From the NCBI RefSeq assembly GCF_000566685.1, contig NZ_AZQN01000003.1, positions 806,001-870,000 on the forward strand: DNA of 64,000 nucleotides. The letters are read 5' to 3'. The notes beneath the pieces are model-generated. The model saw nothing but the letters and a program-made list of their open reading frames with translations, ran no database searches and was not told where the DNA came from. Every line of letters starts with the position of its first letter. The first letter of the stretch is position 1. This stretch comes from Dyadobacter tibetensis Y620-1. Lineage in GTDB: Bacteria > Bacteroidota > Bacteroidia > Cytophagales > Spirosomataceae. Shown here piece after piece: positions 63,695-64,000 of the stretch. The position numbers were made by a program, and so were the translations under genes.

Positions 63695-64000
63695 GGCTAT
63701 ATATTTAAAAATGAATGGAAATGTCGTTTTATGGTAGTAGGACAGAATATCATAAAAATAGTTTAACGCGTTTCGTCTGGGCCTTGCAGGAGGATTTTTA
63801 GCTTACTTCTCATGACTATTTTGCTAATTAGATGCGTATTTTTGGTAAATAGTTGGCATGTAGTAATTTATAGGGGTGCTCAAGCAATCAAAATAATCCA
63901 GAGCAATGACAATTCAGCAGCCTGTTGCCCGGATAAGGCCTTGATCTTTAACATGTATTAACAAAACAGTTGGGGAATAACTTTGGTGGCGATGTATAAA
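63695..64000. other. 306-bp stretch at the window end with no visible gene
   Basis: AT-rich sequence upstream of the DUF6600 gene, which must include its promoter. I see no open frame of note and no clear -7/-33 pair. A gene may begin just beyond the window. Confidence 0.4.

Noticed and set aside
1..64000. CRISPR array
   Set aside because: No series of short repeats with regular unique spacers was seen on either strand; the only strong periodic repeat is the coding 609-bp unit.

Overview
The window reads as chromosome of a Bacteroidota bacterium, most likely order Cytophagales (Spirosoma/Dyadobacter-like; genus not resolvable by eye). Reasons: a type IX secretion C-terminal sorting domain, several TAnnTTTG-type -7 boxes, Wzi-like capsule proteins, a DUF1800/DUF1501 gene pair, a DUF1080 protein and a GntR-type regulator fused to a sugar-sensing domain.

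Layout. (1) 1-5.3 kb is a worn accessory zone: the 3' part of an AbiEii-type toxin gene, a lipoprotein pseudogene with one in-frame stop, a three-gene operon of small envelope proteins, an HNH-nuclease fragment and a broken IS256-family transposase, ending at two tRNA genes (Leu-UAA, Gly-GCC), each followed by a hairpin terminator. (2) 5.6-12.5 kb holds ordinary genes: a TerC-family membrane protein, a very large superfamily 1 helicase, a DUF1080 protein and a HIT-family protein. (3) 12.6-19.4 kb holds three tandem Wzi-like capsule proteins and, divergently, a polyprenyl-phosphate sugar-1-phosphate transferase. (4) 20.6-29.2 kb is a three-gene cassette: a DUF1800 protein, a twin-arginine DUF1501 protein, and a 1737-residue surface protein with 14 modules of about 100 residues and a type IX sorting domain. 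(5) 29.4-52.3 kb is a unidirectional minus-strand capsule/exopolysaccharide locus: SGNH hydrolase, Wza-like exporter, Wzz-like chain-length protein, a pseudaminic-acid pathway (PseB, PseC, aldo/keto reductase, SDR, a NeuB/SpsE-SpsF fusion, a PseG-acetyltransferase fusion, PseI), Wzx flippase, Wzy-like polymerase, an unknown protein, a sialidase-like propeller protein, two methyltransferases, two GT4 glycosyltransferases and a GDP-mannose-dehydratase-like enzyme. (6) 52.5-64 kb holds aspS, a lipoprotein, a prolyl oligopeptidase, an L-rhamnose catabolic pair (aldolase/dehydrogenase fusion and isomerase) with a convergent GntR regulator, and a DUF6600 protein with a long Ser/Arg-rich tail.

How it fits together. 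Regions 3 and 5 together supply nearly every step of a Wzx/Wzy-type surface polysaccharide: chain initiation on the lipid carrier, synthesis and activation of a pseudaminic-type nonulosonic acid, transfer, methylation, flipping, polymerisation, length control, export and possibly surface anchoring (Wzi). The inserted region 4 makes a separate surface protein whose modules appear to have expanded recently by duplication of a 609-bp unit.

The most notable points are the fused domain architectures in the nonulosonate locus, with two NeuB-type synthases, the recently expanded repeat protein with its DUF1800/DUF1501 partners, and a 114-nt highly structured spacer between the two rhamnose genes. 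All family calls come from reading motifs; no database search was run.
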